This document shows positions 25,932 through 34,110 of a stretch of 54,783 nt of DNA, one piece after another (within the stretch, counting starts at the first letter, position 1; every line of letters starts with the position of its first letter). Made by a program: the position numbers and the translations under genes. Under the pieces are notes generated by a model. That model was not told the origin of the DNA. It did not search any database and saw only the letters and a program-made list of their open reading frames with translations. The stretch is from Rhodospirillaceae bacterium (GTDB lineage Bacteria > Pseudomonadota > Alphaproteobacteria > Thalassobaculales > Thalassobaculaceae). The stretch lies in assembly GCA_002708305.1 (NCBI GenBank), contig PANE01000005.1, forward strand, positions 206,337-261,119, given 5' to 3'.

Positions 25932-26696
25932 TTAAATATATTTTAATTGAGCCTCACCTAAACCCTCAAATACTGCAATTATCTCTTCATCTGTATTCGC
26001 AAAATCGACACCGTTCCAGGATCCTGTCGTTATAATATCCCCTTTTTTCAAACCTCTTTCTGCAATCATGCTAGTCCTCTCACCTAAATGGTCGGCCAGC
26101 CATGCGATGAGTGAAAAGGGGTCTCCTCCCGGGAAACCTTTATCAGCGTCCTTTTTAACATTTCCAAGAGATAATGTTGCCTTTAAGTCGGGAAAGGAGA
26201 CAAGTGCTTCTAACGCTATCTCTTTACCAATTATCAAAGCCTCATTCGACTGACTATCAGCAAGCGCCCAGATAGGGTCTTTGACAGGCCACTCTTTATA
26301 ACGAGTTTCAACCGCCTCTATTGCAACCATGACTGTCTCAACTGCAGCCTTTGCCTGCGAGGAATTGTAAGGCCCTTTATTTGTCGGAAGATCTGCTCCC
26401 AAACGAAAAGCCACTTCACATTCCACAGCCTTTAATGTCAGTGATTTTGGCAACTCTGTCGGAGACACAAACAAATATTCTCTGGTTATAGGGGCGCATG
26501 TTGGCGGAAACTCTTTTGATCCAGGCCCTACTTTCCAAGCTACAATTTCTGCATTTTTAGATATGATTATTTCATCTTGTATATCAAATGCCTCCCCGAC
26601 ACTCGTGGGAGCTGAATTTTCTGGAAAATGCAATAACGGTAGGTTACTTTCACGAGCATTAATAAGCGCCTGAGCTGCTATTTTAATTTTTTTCAT
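25932..26696 (-). CDS. 2-keto-4-pentenoate hydratase-like (FAH superfamily) protein
   Basis: FAH-superfamily enzyme of 254 residues similar to MhpD/TesE/DmpH hydratases and oxaloacetate/oxalocrotonate decarboxylases. Landmarks are AFDIQDEIIISKNAEIVAWKVG near the start, VECEVAFRLGADLP (metal-site Glu-x-Glu-like), VMVAIEAVETRYKEW and GDIITTGSWNGVDF near the end. Its start overlaps the end of cca by 14 bases, placing it last in the DUF1285-NudL-Cca chain. That company is odd for a meta-cleavage enzyme, and the physiological substrate is unknown. Confidence 0.85.
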   Translation of the reverse strand: MKKIKIAAQALINARESNLPLLHFPENSAPTSVGEAFDIQDEIIISKNAEIVAWKVGPGSKEFPPTCAPITREYLFVSPTELPKSLTLKAVECEVAFRLGADLPTNKGPYNSSQAKAAVETVMVAIEAVETRYKEWPVKDPIWALADSQSNEALIIGKEIALEALVSFPDLKATLSLGNVKKDADKGFPGGDPFSLIAWLADHLGERTSMIAERGLKKGDIITTGSWNGVDFANTDEEIIAVFEGLGEAQLKYI

Positions 26697-27909
26697 AAGA
26701 CCCTGCCTTTTTTTCTAAATTGCAACCTTGGATCCAATCAAGGCAATCTTCCTTATCGTGCTGAAATTCACCAAGGATCCACCACTTCTCGGCTTCCTTT
26801 AAGATATCGCCTACCTCAATTCCGGGTTTATATCCTAATTCTAGAATATCTGATCCTTTCAATGGAAATTTTGGAACCTCCCAAGTCTGTCCTATCTCAT
26901 TCGCCACTTCAAGCATCTTATTATACTTTGGATTCAAAGCAGTTTTGACAATCAGCAGCCCTAAAACATCCATCTTTCTCATTCCATAAAAAAGTGCCTT
27001 AACTTTTTGTGGTTCCTCCAGAATTTCTATTTCCGTTTCAGATAAATAAACTAACTTATCCGCCATTTGATTGGAAAGCTTTAACCTATCAATTACTTTC
27101 CCTGCAGGGGCAGTAAGTAAAGTTGCCAGCCTTCTAATTGGGTCACGCTTTACTCCCTCCAACTCTGTAAGTCGATTGAACTCTAATAACCTTCCTTCTC
27201 CTACAAAAATTTTACCCAAGACCCCACTATCTGACATTGTCTTCAAAACTGAGAAGGCATTATCTGAGAGAATTATCTTAAATATTTCACTTCTTACACG
27301 CTCACCAGACAGCCTCCAAAGTTCTCCAGCAAATTGTTTACATGCCATTAATCCGTCACAATCAATCTGCTGCCTCCCAAAATATGCGTTAAACCTAAAA
27401 AACCTCAAAATTCGCAAAAAGTCCTCTTTAATTCGGCGCGATGCATTTCCAACAAAACGGATCCGTCCCCTCTCTAAGTCTTTATAACCTCCGATCGGAT
27501 CAAAAATATTGCCTCGCTTATCCATAAATAATGCGTTCATAGTAAAGTCACGTCGCGCCGCATCCTCGGCCCAGCTATCAGTAAGACATATTTCCGCATA
27601 GCGGCCATCAGTTTTCATATCTCGTCTTAAGCTAGTGATTTCAAAAATCTGATCATCAAAAAATGCTGAAACTGTTCCATGCTTTATTCCTGTAGGACGT
27701 ACGGTGATATTTGCCGTTGAAAGAAGTTGCATGACCTTTTCTGGAGCATGTTGGGTTGCTATATCGATGTCTGAAACAGGACGGCCTAGCAAAGAATCTC
27801 GAACACACCCTCCAACAAAACGGGATTGATTCTCGCCATTATCAATAATGGCCATTAAAGACTTAACCTCACTCTTATCAAGCCAATCGATATTTAATTT
27901 CGTATTCAC
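26683..27909 (-). CDS. cca: CCA tRNA nucleotidyltransferase / poly(A) polymerase family
   Basis: Class II nucleotidyltransferase of 408 residues that adds or repairs the CCA end of tRNAs. Motif A is GGCVRDSLLGRPVSDIDIAT near residues 33-52, motif B-D pieces are RRDFTMNALFMDKRGNIFDP, and the RNA-binding helix IKEDFLRILRFFRFNAYF is present. The C-terminal part is the long alphaproteobacterial type. It starts with ATGA overlapping nudL by 4 bases and overlaps the following hydratase gene by 14 bases. A pure poly(A) polymerase activity cannot be excluded from sequence alone. Confidence 0.94.
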   Translation of the reverse strand: MNTKLNIDWLDKSEVKSLMAIIDNGENQSRFVGGCVRDSLLGRPVSDIDIATQHAPEKVMQLLSTANITVRPTGIKHGTVSAFFDDQIFEITSLRRDMKTDGRYAEICLTDSWAEDAARRDFTMNALFMDKRGNIFDPIGGYKDLERGRIRFVGNASRRIKEDFLRILRFFRFNAYFGRQQIDCDGLMACKQFAGELWRLSGERVRSEIFKIILSDNAFSVLKTMSDSGVLGKIFVGEGRLLEFNRLTELEGVKRDPIRRLATLLTAPAGKVIDRLKLSNQMADKLVYLSETEIEILEEPQKVKALFYGMRKMDVLGLLIVKTALNPKYNKMLEVANEIGQTWEVPKFPLKGSDILELGYKPGIEVGDILKEAEKWWILGEFQHDKEDCLDWIQGCNLEKKAGSYEKN

Positions 27910-28598
27910 TTAGGGTCCACGGCAGCCAGCAACATATTAGCAAAATCTACCAGCATTCCCGCTGTGGCACCCCAAATATAAAAATCCGGGTGCGGCATTA
28001 CATAAAAATGCCTAGTTTTATTTTGCCATTCTTTACTTTGTCGGTCATGATTTTTACGATCTAGGACAAAAGATATTGGAACTTCAAAAACATCCGCTAC
28101 CTCTACTGAGTTAACCACCAAGTCAAAAGGAGGAGTTACAAGGCCAACAATCGGTGTCACTGCGAACCCCGTTCGAGTTACGTAATCATCTAGCTGACCT
28201 ATCACTTCAATATGGCGCCGTTTCAACCCTATTTCTTCTTCCGTCTCCCTTAACGCAGTATCAACAATATCTATATCGCTGTCTTCCACTCGTCCCCCAG
28301 GAAAACTAACCTGACCTGCATGATGAGAAAGAGCATCAGAACGCCTTGTTAGCAAAACAGTTGGATGTCCAGGTCGTCCGATGACGGGGATTAAAACTGA
28401 AGCGGGATGTTGCCTAGCCGGTAAACTCATTCCAGGGTTAAGGCTATGGTCTCCATTATTTTTTAGCTCACTACTCTCCATAACTAACTTTTGCCGTATT
28501 GATTTTTCATAAGCATTACAAAATAATTCTCTAAAGTCGTCTAAAGTTTCTAATCCGAATCTATTTGACCCAGCTGGAAGAATGTTCCCTTGCTCCAT
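27906..28598 (-). CDS. nudL: CoA pyrophosphatase, NUDIX hydrolase (NudL type)
   Basis: NUDIX enzyme of 230 residues that cleaves the pyrophosphate of CoA and its derivatives. The CoA-pyrophosphatase signature LLTRRSDALSHHAGQVSFPG leads into the NUDIX box GGRVEDSDIDIVDTALRETE-EEIGL, with the catalytic REx2EE intact. The frame overlaps the upstream DUF1285 gene by 49 bases if translation starts at 28598. A start at the later Met (MESSELKN) would remove the overlap but also remove conserved helix residues, so I keep 28598. It overlaps cca by 4 bases. Confidence 0.92.
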   Translation of the reverse strand: MEQGNILPAGSNRFGLETLDDFRELFCNAYEKSIRQKLVMESSELKNNGDHSLNPGMSLPARQHPASVLIPVIGRPGHPTVLLTRRSDALSHHAGQVSFPGGRVEDSDIDIVDTALRETEEEIGLKRRHIEVIGQLDDYVTRTGFAVTPIVGLVTPPFDLVVNSVEVADVFEVPISFVLDRKNHDRQSKEWQNKTRHFYVMPHPDFYIWGATAGMLVDFANMLLAAVDPK

Positions 28599-29197
28599 AT
28601 TCCCAACACCCTTTTTTCGTCTATAATAGTTTCGTCAGCTATATCAACTAACTCATAGAATACCGATCGTGTAATTCTTGCCTCTAGCCCTTTTCTGACA
28701 AGAACATATGGATTGGGTTCCTCTGTCTGAGGATCGATACTGACCCTCAGTGGGTTGTCAGGGCCACATACAACTAAGTCGTCTAAATTAGTTCTGAACA
28801 CAAAATTAGCATCCTTAGACTTAACTCCTTTTGACATAGCATATTCTACACCAACTGCCAAAAACGGCGCATCTTCGACCTCAATCATACCTTTTTCTAC
28901 TGGTGTAACCAACCAGTAGGTTCCATCACTCTCTTTTTGGAGTACGCTAGCGAACAACTTTACCAGGGCTGGTCGTTTTATCGATGTTCCTTGATAATAC
29001 CAGACACCATCTTTTGCTATGCGCATTTGAAAATTTTTAATAGGAACATCTGATTGGTCAGGTACGTTTTTTTCCACTTGGCCTGCGAGATCTTTGAGAT
29101 CGTCATTATTTAATTTAATTATTTTGCTGGGACCAGACATATAGAGACGTACCTGTGTATTTATAGATGCTTGCTCTTTAGACTTTATATTACTCAC
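28550..29197 (-). CDS. DUF1285 family protein
   Basis: Protein of 215 residues from the DUF1285 family, known structurally as a two-domain beta-rich fold but of no established function. Recognisable parts are IAKDGVWYYQGTSIKRPALV near residues 61-80, TYWLVTPVEKGMIEVEDAPF and NPYVLVRKGLEARI. It heads the overlapping chain DUF1285-nudL-cca-hydratase, an order I recall from many alphaproteobacteria. Its last 49 bases overlap nudL in another frame. A link to CoA or RNA metabolism is suggested only by neighbours. Confidence 0.88.
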   Translation of the reverse strand: MSNIKSKEQASINTQVRLYMSGPSKIIKLNNDDLKDLAGQVEKNVPDQSDVPIKNFQMRIAKDGVWYYQGTSIKRPALVKLFASVLQKESDGTYWLVTPVEKGMIEVEDAPFLAVGVEYAMSKGVKSKDANFVFRTNLDDLVVCGPDNPLRVSIDPQTEEPNPYVLVRKGLEARITRSVFYELVDIADETIIDEKRVLGIWSKGTFFQLGQIDSD

Positions 29198-29243
29198 TAA
29201 TATTTTTGATCGATGTAACTAGACAATGCAGCCCAACTCCGTA

Positions 29244-30659
29244 TCAGGGAACTCTCTCTATCCTTAACACATTGGTCGACCCCGGCTTCCCCATAGGAAC
29301 TCCAGCTGTGATAACTATCTGGTCACCAGACTCCGCAAACCCCTGAGATTTTGAGACATCTAATGCTCGCCTCACAACAGCTGAGAACCGCTCCTCTTCA
29401 GCTATATGCACTGAATGGACACCCCAAGCCATAGCTAATCTTCTGGCTGTTGCAATACTAGATGTCACGCATAATATCGGAACAGAAGGTCGTTCCCTAG
29501 CAGCTCGCAGAGTAGTCGAACCAGAAGTGGTATAGGTGATAATACACGAAGCACTCACAGTCTGAGCAACTTGACGTGCCGCTAAGGTGATTGCATCTGA
29601 TACTGTTGGCTCTGGCAACTCATGCTTCTCATCAGTTAGTATCTGATGAGCCTCATCACCTTCCACCTCTAAAATAATTCGGTTCATCATATCAACTGAC
29701 TTGAGAGGAAATTCACCAGCGGCCGTCTCTGCTGAGAGCATAACAGCATCCGCGGAGTCATAAACGGCGGTGGCTACATCAGAAGCCTCGGCGCGCGTTG
29801 GAGCGGGGGCATGCACCATTGAGTCCAACATTTGTGTAGCAACAACAACTGGTTTTCCCCAATGTCTGCATAATTTGACTATTTTCTTTTGTATACCCGG
29901 GACTTTTTCTGGGGGGAGTTCCACACCGAGATCTCCACGAGCCACCATTACTGCATCTGACAGCTTAACTAACTCATCCAAATGTTCAATTGCCGCAGGT
30001 TTCTCCAATTTTATGAGGACCGAGGCGCGACCCTTGATTAATTCTCTTGCTTCAGCCACATCTGCCGGTCGTTGAACAAAAGATAGAGCAATCCAATCGA
30101 ATCCAAGCTGAAGAGCAAAATTTAAGTCTATTTTATCCTTCTCACTCAGTGCAGAAAGGCCTAATGCTACGCCCGGAACGTTGACGCCTTTACGATTTGA
30201 TAAGGTTCCACCTGTAATAACTTTTGTCTCTATTGAATTTTTGGCAGCATTTTGTACGCGTAACCTAATTTTTCCATCATCTAATAAAAGCTCCATTCCA
30301 ACCACCGCAGCATCAAAAATTTCTTGATGTGGGAGTTGCACTCGATTATTCGAACCTAGTGCATCTTCCAGATCTAAAACAAATGAAGCCCCTGCAGCAA
30401 GTTCAACCTCGTCACTTTTAAAAACACCCACCCGTAGTTTTGGCCCCTGCAAGTCAGCCATTATAGCTATAGGCCTATCTAATTCTTCCTCTAACTGTCT
30501 AATGGTCTCAAAACGTGATTGGTGGTCCTCGTGGCTGCCATGGCTAAAATTCAAACGAAAAACATCGACACCAGCTTTGATCAAGGCACGGATCTGCTTT
30601 TTTGTCGTAGAAGCAGGACCGAGTGTTGCAACTATTTTCGTATTTCTATATCTACGCAT
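29244..30659 (-). CDS. pyk: pyruvate kinase
   Basis: Final glycolytic enzyme, PEP plus ADP to pyruvate plus ATP. The 471 residues show RNTKIVATLGPAS, FRLNFSHGSHEDH, the catalytic LIKLEKPAAIEHLDELV (Lys), VMVARGDLGVELPPEKVP, VVATQMLDSMVHAPAPTRAE and the C-terminal effector region TYTTSGSTTLRAARERP. A 133-base upstream gap contains a TTAACC-cac-GGTTAA dyad at 30663-30677, immediately before the start, but no clear promoter. Confidence 0.97.
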   Translation of the reverse strand: MRRYRNTKIVATLGPASTTKKQIRALIKAGVDVFRLNFSHGSHEDHQSRFETIRQLEEELDRPIAIMADLQGPKLRVGVFKSDEVELAAGASFVLDLEDALGSNNRVQLPHQEIFDAAVVGMELLLDDGKIRLRVQNAAKNSIETKVITGGTLSNRKGVNVPGVALGLSALSEKDKIDLNFALQLGFDWIALSFVQRPADVAEARELIKGRASVLIKLEKPAAIEHLDELVKLSDAVMVARGDLGVELPPEKVPGIQKKIVKLCRHWGKPVVVATQMLDSMVHAPAPTRAEASDVATAVYDSADAVMLSAETAAGEFPLKSVDMMNRIILEVEGDEAHQILTDEKHELPEPTVSDAITLAARQVAQTVSASCIITYTTSGSTTLRAARERPSVPILCVTSSIATARRLAMAWGVHSVHIAEEERFSAVVRRALDVSKSQGFAESGDQIVITAGVPMGKPGSTNVLRIERVP

Positions 30660-30769
30660 ATATTAACCCACGGTTAACCAAATAAACTCTTACTGTAACC
30701 AATCTTTCCCGATAGCGGTATATTATTATCTGAGAAAATGTTGGAAAAACCTAAATGCCTTACTGATAG

Positions 30770-30787
30770 TATATACATCTGTATATA
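30770..30787. repeat. AT-rich palindrome between the second LLM gene and pyk
   Basis: Perfect 8-bp arms TATATACA and TGTATATA are separated by two bases, a few bases past the stop of the LLM oxidoreductase gene and about 110 bases upstream of pyk on the same strand. It could end the LLM transcript or mark a pyk control site. No U-tract follows, so its role is unclear and chance is possible in AT-rich DNA. Confidence 0.3.
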
Positions 30788-30792
30788 AAGTT

Positions 30793-31629
30793 TTAGTTGA
30801 GTAAATATTGATAACTATCCAGTAATTTTAGAATTTGATCCCTATTTTCTGATGGCAAAGCGAACAGGGCACGATTTATTCCCGCTTTTTTATATGAGGT
30901 CATTGTTCCCTCATCTGGAGGAGCACCAAAAACACTTACCGATAACGTGCTCATATCTCTATTACTCTTATCAGCCATGTTTTTAAGTCTTTGCATACTC
31001 TCACCCGCGTCAAACCCTCCTCTGCCCCTTGGGAACCATCCATCACAATAGTCCACAACTCGCTTCAGTGTATAATCGGTTTCACCGCCCATCAATATTG
31101 GTGGATAGGGTTTTTGAACAGGCTTAGGGTATGCCCAGCTTTTATCAAAATTAACGTAATCACCGTGGAACTCTGCTTCCTCATCAACCCAAAGTGATTT
31201 CATCGCCAAAACGTGTTCTTTCATCATAGAAAACCTGGTCTTGTATGTAACCCCGTGGTTTTCCATCTCATCTACGTTCCAGCCACCACCTAAGCCTAAA
31301 ACAAAACGACCATTAGACATTAAATCCAGACTAGCTATAGATTTGGCTGTAACAATTGGATCACGTTGTGGTAGCAGGCAAATCCCGGTTCCAATTTTAA
31401 GACTTTTTGTAGCAGCGGCAGCAAAACCTAACGATACAAATGGATCTAAAGTATGGGAATATTGTTTAGGCAAATCACCTCCACCTGGAAATGGCGAACG
31501 TCTACTTGTCGGGATATGTGTGTGCTCGGGGACAAAAAGCGACTCATAACCGCGTTGCTCGAGTTCTTCCGCTAATTCACTTATATTTATACTATAATCT
31601 GTATCGAAAATAAAAACCCCAATGTCCAT
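30793..31629 (-). CDS. LLM-class flavin/F420-dependent oxidoreductase (copy 2)
   Basis: Luciferase-like monooxygenase-superfamily protein, 278 residues from the ATG at 31629. That start is preferred over the preceding GTG because a GGGGGG run lies 5-10 bases upstream. Landmarks are LEQRGYESLFVPEHTHIP near 24-41, LKIGTGICLLPQRDPIVTAK, GRFVLGLGGGWNVDEM near 109-124 and PYPPILMGGETDYTLKRV. It is more diverged from copies 1 and 3 than they appear from each other. It stands alone, divergent from the serine hydrolase gene. Cofactor and substrate are unknown. Confidence 0.87.
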   Translation of the reverse strand: MDIGVFIFDTDYSINISELAEELEQRGYESLFVPEHTHIPTSRRSPFPGGGDLPKQYSHTLDPFVSLGFAAAATKSLKIGTGICLLPQRDPIVTAKSIASLDLMSNGRFVLGLGGGWNVDEMENHGVTYKTRFSMMKEHVLAMKSLWVDEEAEFHGDYVNFDKSWAYPKPVQKPYPPILMGGETDYTLKRVVDYCDGWFPRGRGGFDAGESMQRLKNMADKSNRDMSTLSVSVFGAPPDEGTMTSYKKAGINRALFALPSENRDQILKLLDSYQYLLN

Positions 31630-31807
31630 CACGGCCCCCCTTTAATTCACAAAATTGGTTCTTGAATTACTTTATAGCATGAGAAGAGATACTAGGCACT
31701 ATACCCGTCTCACAATTCTTTAAATGACCATGGATTGCATGGTTATATGTAATAATTTAAATATAATCCAAATATTTTTAGGGCCAATAGAAAATGCAGA
31801 ACCTTAT

Positions 31808-32983
31808 ATGAATAAATCACTTTTAGATAAGTTACTTAAAAGCGCTGTTGAAAAAGGCGACGTTCACGGCGTTGCAGCTATGGTTTCTTGTGATAAAGAA
31901 ACCATTTACAAGACAGGGTTCGGAATAAGTGGCCCCAATAAATGCCAAGGAATGAATGCTGATACTGTAATCTGGATCGCTTCAATGACAAAAGCTATTA
32001 CAGCCACAGCAGCTATGCAACTTGTAGAACGTGGCCACCTAACGCTTGATAAACCTGCAAGTCATATTTTACCTCGGCTCAAATCCATCAAAGTTTTAGA
32101 GGGTTTTAATGAAAATGGCATGCCTAAACTCCGTCCCCCTAAATCTGATATAACATTAAGGCATTTGTTAACCCACACTGCTGGATTTGGTTATGACGTT
32201 TGGCATAAACCAATCAAAGATTTTATAAAATCGACAAATATGCCATCCCGATCTTCCGGTTCCCCTGAAGCATTATTAACGCCCTTGATGTTCGACCCGG
32301 GAACTAGTTGGGCATACAGTATCGCCATTGATTGGGTAGGTCTGATGATAGAAGAAATAACAAAACAAAAACTTGGATCCTATCTTAAAACCAATATTTT
32401 TAAACCATTGGGAATGAAGTCAACAGGCTTTCTAATTAATAAAGCCATGCAACCTAAACTCGCTACGATGTATAAAAGAGAAAATGGCATCCTAGGACCT
32501 GATCCTAAATTCCAAATGAAACAGAACCCCGAATTAGAATCAGGTGGCGGCGGACTATACTCCACCTTGAATGACTATATCCTTTTCCTAAGAATGTTAT
32601 TGAATAACGGAAATTCTAATAATCAACAAATTTTGCTGCCTGATACGATACAAACAATGTTTAAAAACCACACTGAGACAAATATTGATATGAAGATGAA
32701 TTCAACTAATCAGTCCATATCGGCGGATGTTGACTTTTTTCCCCGCACTAAAAAATCGTGGGGACTTTCGTTCATGAGAAATGACGAGGTTACTGAAACG
32801 GGCCGGGCAGCCGGAAGCCTAGGATGGGCTGGGTTATCTAATTGCTATTTCTGGATAGACCCAAGCAACAAAATTGTGGGAGTATTTGGAACTCAAATCT
32901 TACCATTTATCGATGAAAAGGCATTCCCATTGTACATCAATTTTGAGAAAACGGTATACCGATCGCTATTAGGAAAAAATTAA
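31808..32983 (+). CDS. serine hydrolase, class C beta-lactamase / EstB-like family
   Basis: Penicillin-recognising-fold hydrolase of about 391 residues. The catalytic SxxK is Ser59-Met-Thr-Lys62 in VIWIASMTKAITATAAM. The Tyr motif is in GTSWAYSIAIDWVG, and a C-terminal SLGWAGLSNCYFWIDP replaces the KTG region, as in esterase/D-aminopeptidase relatives. The frame is open from 31724, but the extra 28 residues look unlike the family and I prefer the ATG at 31808. No signal peptide is visible, so a cytoplasmic esterase or amidase is more likely than an antibiotic beta-lactamase. It lies 59 bases before the 2OG oxygenase gene. Confidence 0.85.
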   Translation: MNKSLLDKLLKSAVEKGDVHGVAAMVSCDKETIYKTGFGISGPNKCQGMNADTVIWIASMTKAITATAAMQLVERGHLTLDKPASHILPRLKSIKVLEGFNENGMPKLRPPKSDITLRHLLTHTAGFGYDVWHKPIKDFIKSTNMPSRSSGSPEALLTPLMFDPGTSWAYSIAIDWVGLMIEEITKQKLGSYLKTNIFKPLGMKSTGFLINKAMQPKLATMYKRENGILGPDPKFQMKQNPELESGGGGLYSTLNDYILFLRMLLNNGNSNNQQILLPDTIQTMFKNHTETNIDMKMNSTNQSISADVDFFPRTKKSWGLSFMRNDEVTETGRAAGSLGWAGLSNCYFWIDPSNKIVGVFGTQILPFIDEKAFPLYINFEKTVYRSLLGKN

Positions 32984-33042
32984 TATAGACAATATATGTT
33001 ATTTATAAACTCTATAGCCAAATTTATATAAAAAGCTTCGAA

Positions 33043-34029
33043 ATGACCAATATACCAATAATAGACCTATGCTCTTTAAAAGAGCCAGATCTCTCTGGGC
33101 AAATACGAATAGCAAAAGAGTTACGAGATGCTCTTCGTCAGAGTGGTTTCTTTATCATTACAAACCATGGGATTTCTCAAAAACTGATCAGCCAAACTTT
33201 TTCAGAAGCTAAAAGGTTCCACGACCAACCAATGAGTGCAAAACAAGCGGTATTAATGAATGAACATAACAACGGTTATATGGCAATGAACCGTTATAAG
33301 ATCACCACCTCCAGAGCGAGTGAAGACGGTGCGAAACCCGATCTCAATGAAGCGTTTTTTATAAAAAGAGAAAGAAGTTCAGATGACCCTCTAGTGCAGC
33401 AGGGCCGTCGGTTTGCAGGCCCTAATGAGTGGCCAAAAGGGTTGCCGGGATTTAAAGATAATGTATTAAAATATACAAAAGCTATCGATGAAATGGCTCA
33501 AAAATTACTTGCACCACTTGCTATCTCTCTGGATATGCCTGCCAACACATTCAAAGAGGCTTTTTGTGAAAGTCAGTTTTCATTTCGGCTCTCTCATTAT
33601 CCAAAAGTTTCAGAACTAGCTTCTAATCAATACGGAATAGCACCTCACACAGACTCAAATTTTTTAACATTCCTAGCGCAGACAAGTATACCCGGATTAC
33701 AAATACAAACAAAAACTGGTCAATGGCTTGATGTACCCTATGTACCCCAATCATTTGTTGTAAACAGTGGCGATATGCTTCACCGTTGGACAAACGGCTT
33801 CTATAAATCCACACCTCATCGAGCACTGCCGCCTACAAAAGATGTTAGATACGCCATCCCCTTTTTCTTTGGTCCTCATTTAGATACAACAATCGAGTGC
33901 CTGCCCTCTTGTCAATCATCAGATAACCCACCCCAATTCCCACCTATTTCTTACAATGATTATATAAGTTGGTGGTACGATAAAAATTATAATGCGAAGG
34001 TCCAAGATGATCTTGCAAAGAACACTTAA
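33043..34029 (+). CDS. isopenicillin-N-synthase-family 2OG-Fe(II) oxygenase
   Basis: Non-heme iron oxygenase of 328 residues. The DIOX_N domain opens IPIIDLCSLKEPDLS with SGFFIITNHGI. The metal site is His202-Thr-Asp204 (APHTDSNFLT) and His259 (STPHRAL), and the 2OG arginine is at about 269 (VRYAIPFF, with Ala where many have Ser). The fold is shared by IPNS, gibberellin oxidases and ethylene-forming enzyme; the reaction here is not predictable. It starts a five-gene co-directional cassette ending at 38832. Confidence 0.88.
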   Translation: MTNIPIIDLCSLKEPDLSGQIRIAKELRDALRQSGFFIITNHGISQKLISQTFSEAKRFHDQPMSAKQAVLMNEHNNGYMAMNRYKITTSRASEDGAKPDLNEAFFIKRERSSDDPLVQQGRRFAGPNEWPKGLPGFKDNVLKYTKAIDEMAQKLLAPLAISLDMPANTFKEAFCESQFSFRLSHYPKVSELASNQYGIAPHTDSNFLTFLAQTSIPGLQIQTKTGQWLDVPYVPQSFVVNSGDMLHRWTNGFYKSTPHRALPPTKDVRYAIPFFFGPHLDTTIECLPSCQSSDNPPQFPPISYNDYISWWYDKNYNAKVQDDLAKNT

Positions 34030-34110
34030 TTTTTATAGGACAAACAATAAATTCAGTAAATTGTAACTCCACGAATAAAATCATTTAAATGGTATTCAAA
34101 GGTGATGGTT

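Noticed and set aside
31724-31807. 28-residue N-terminal extension of the serine hydrolase
   Set aside because: The added residues are unlike the family and carry no signal peptide; the downstream ATG gives the expected start of the fold.
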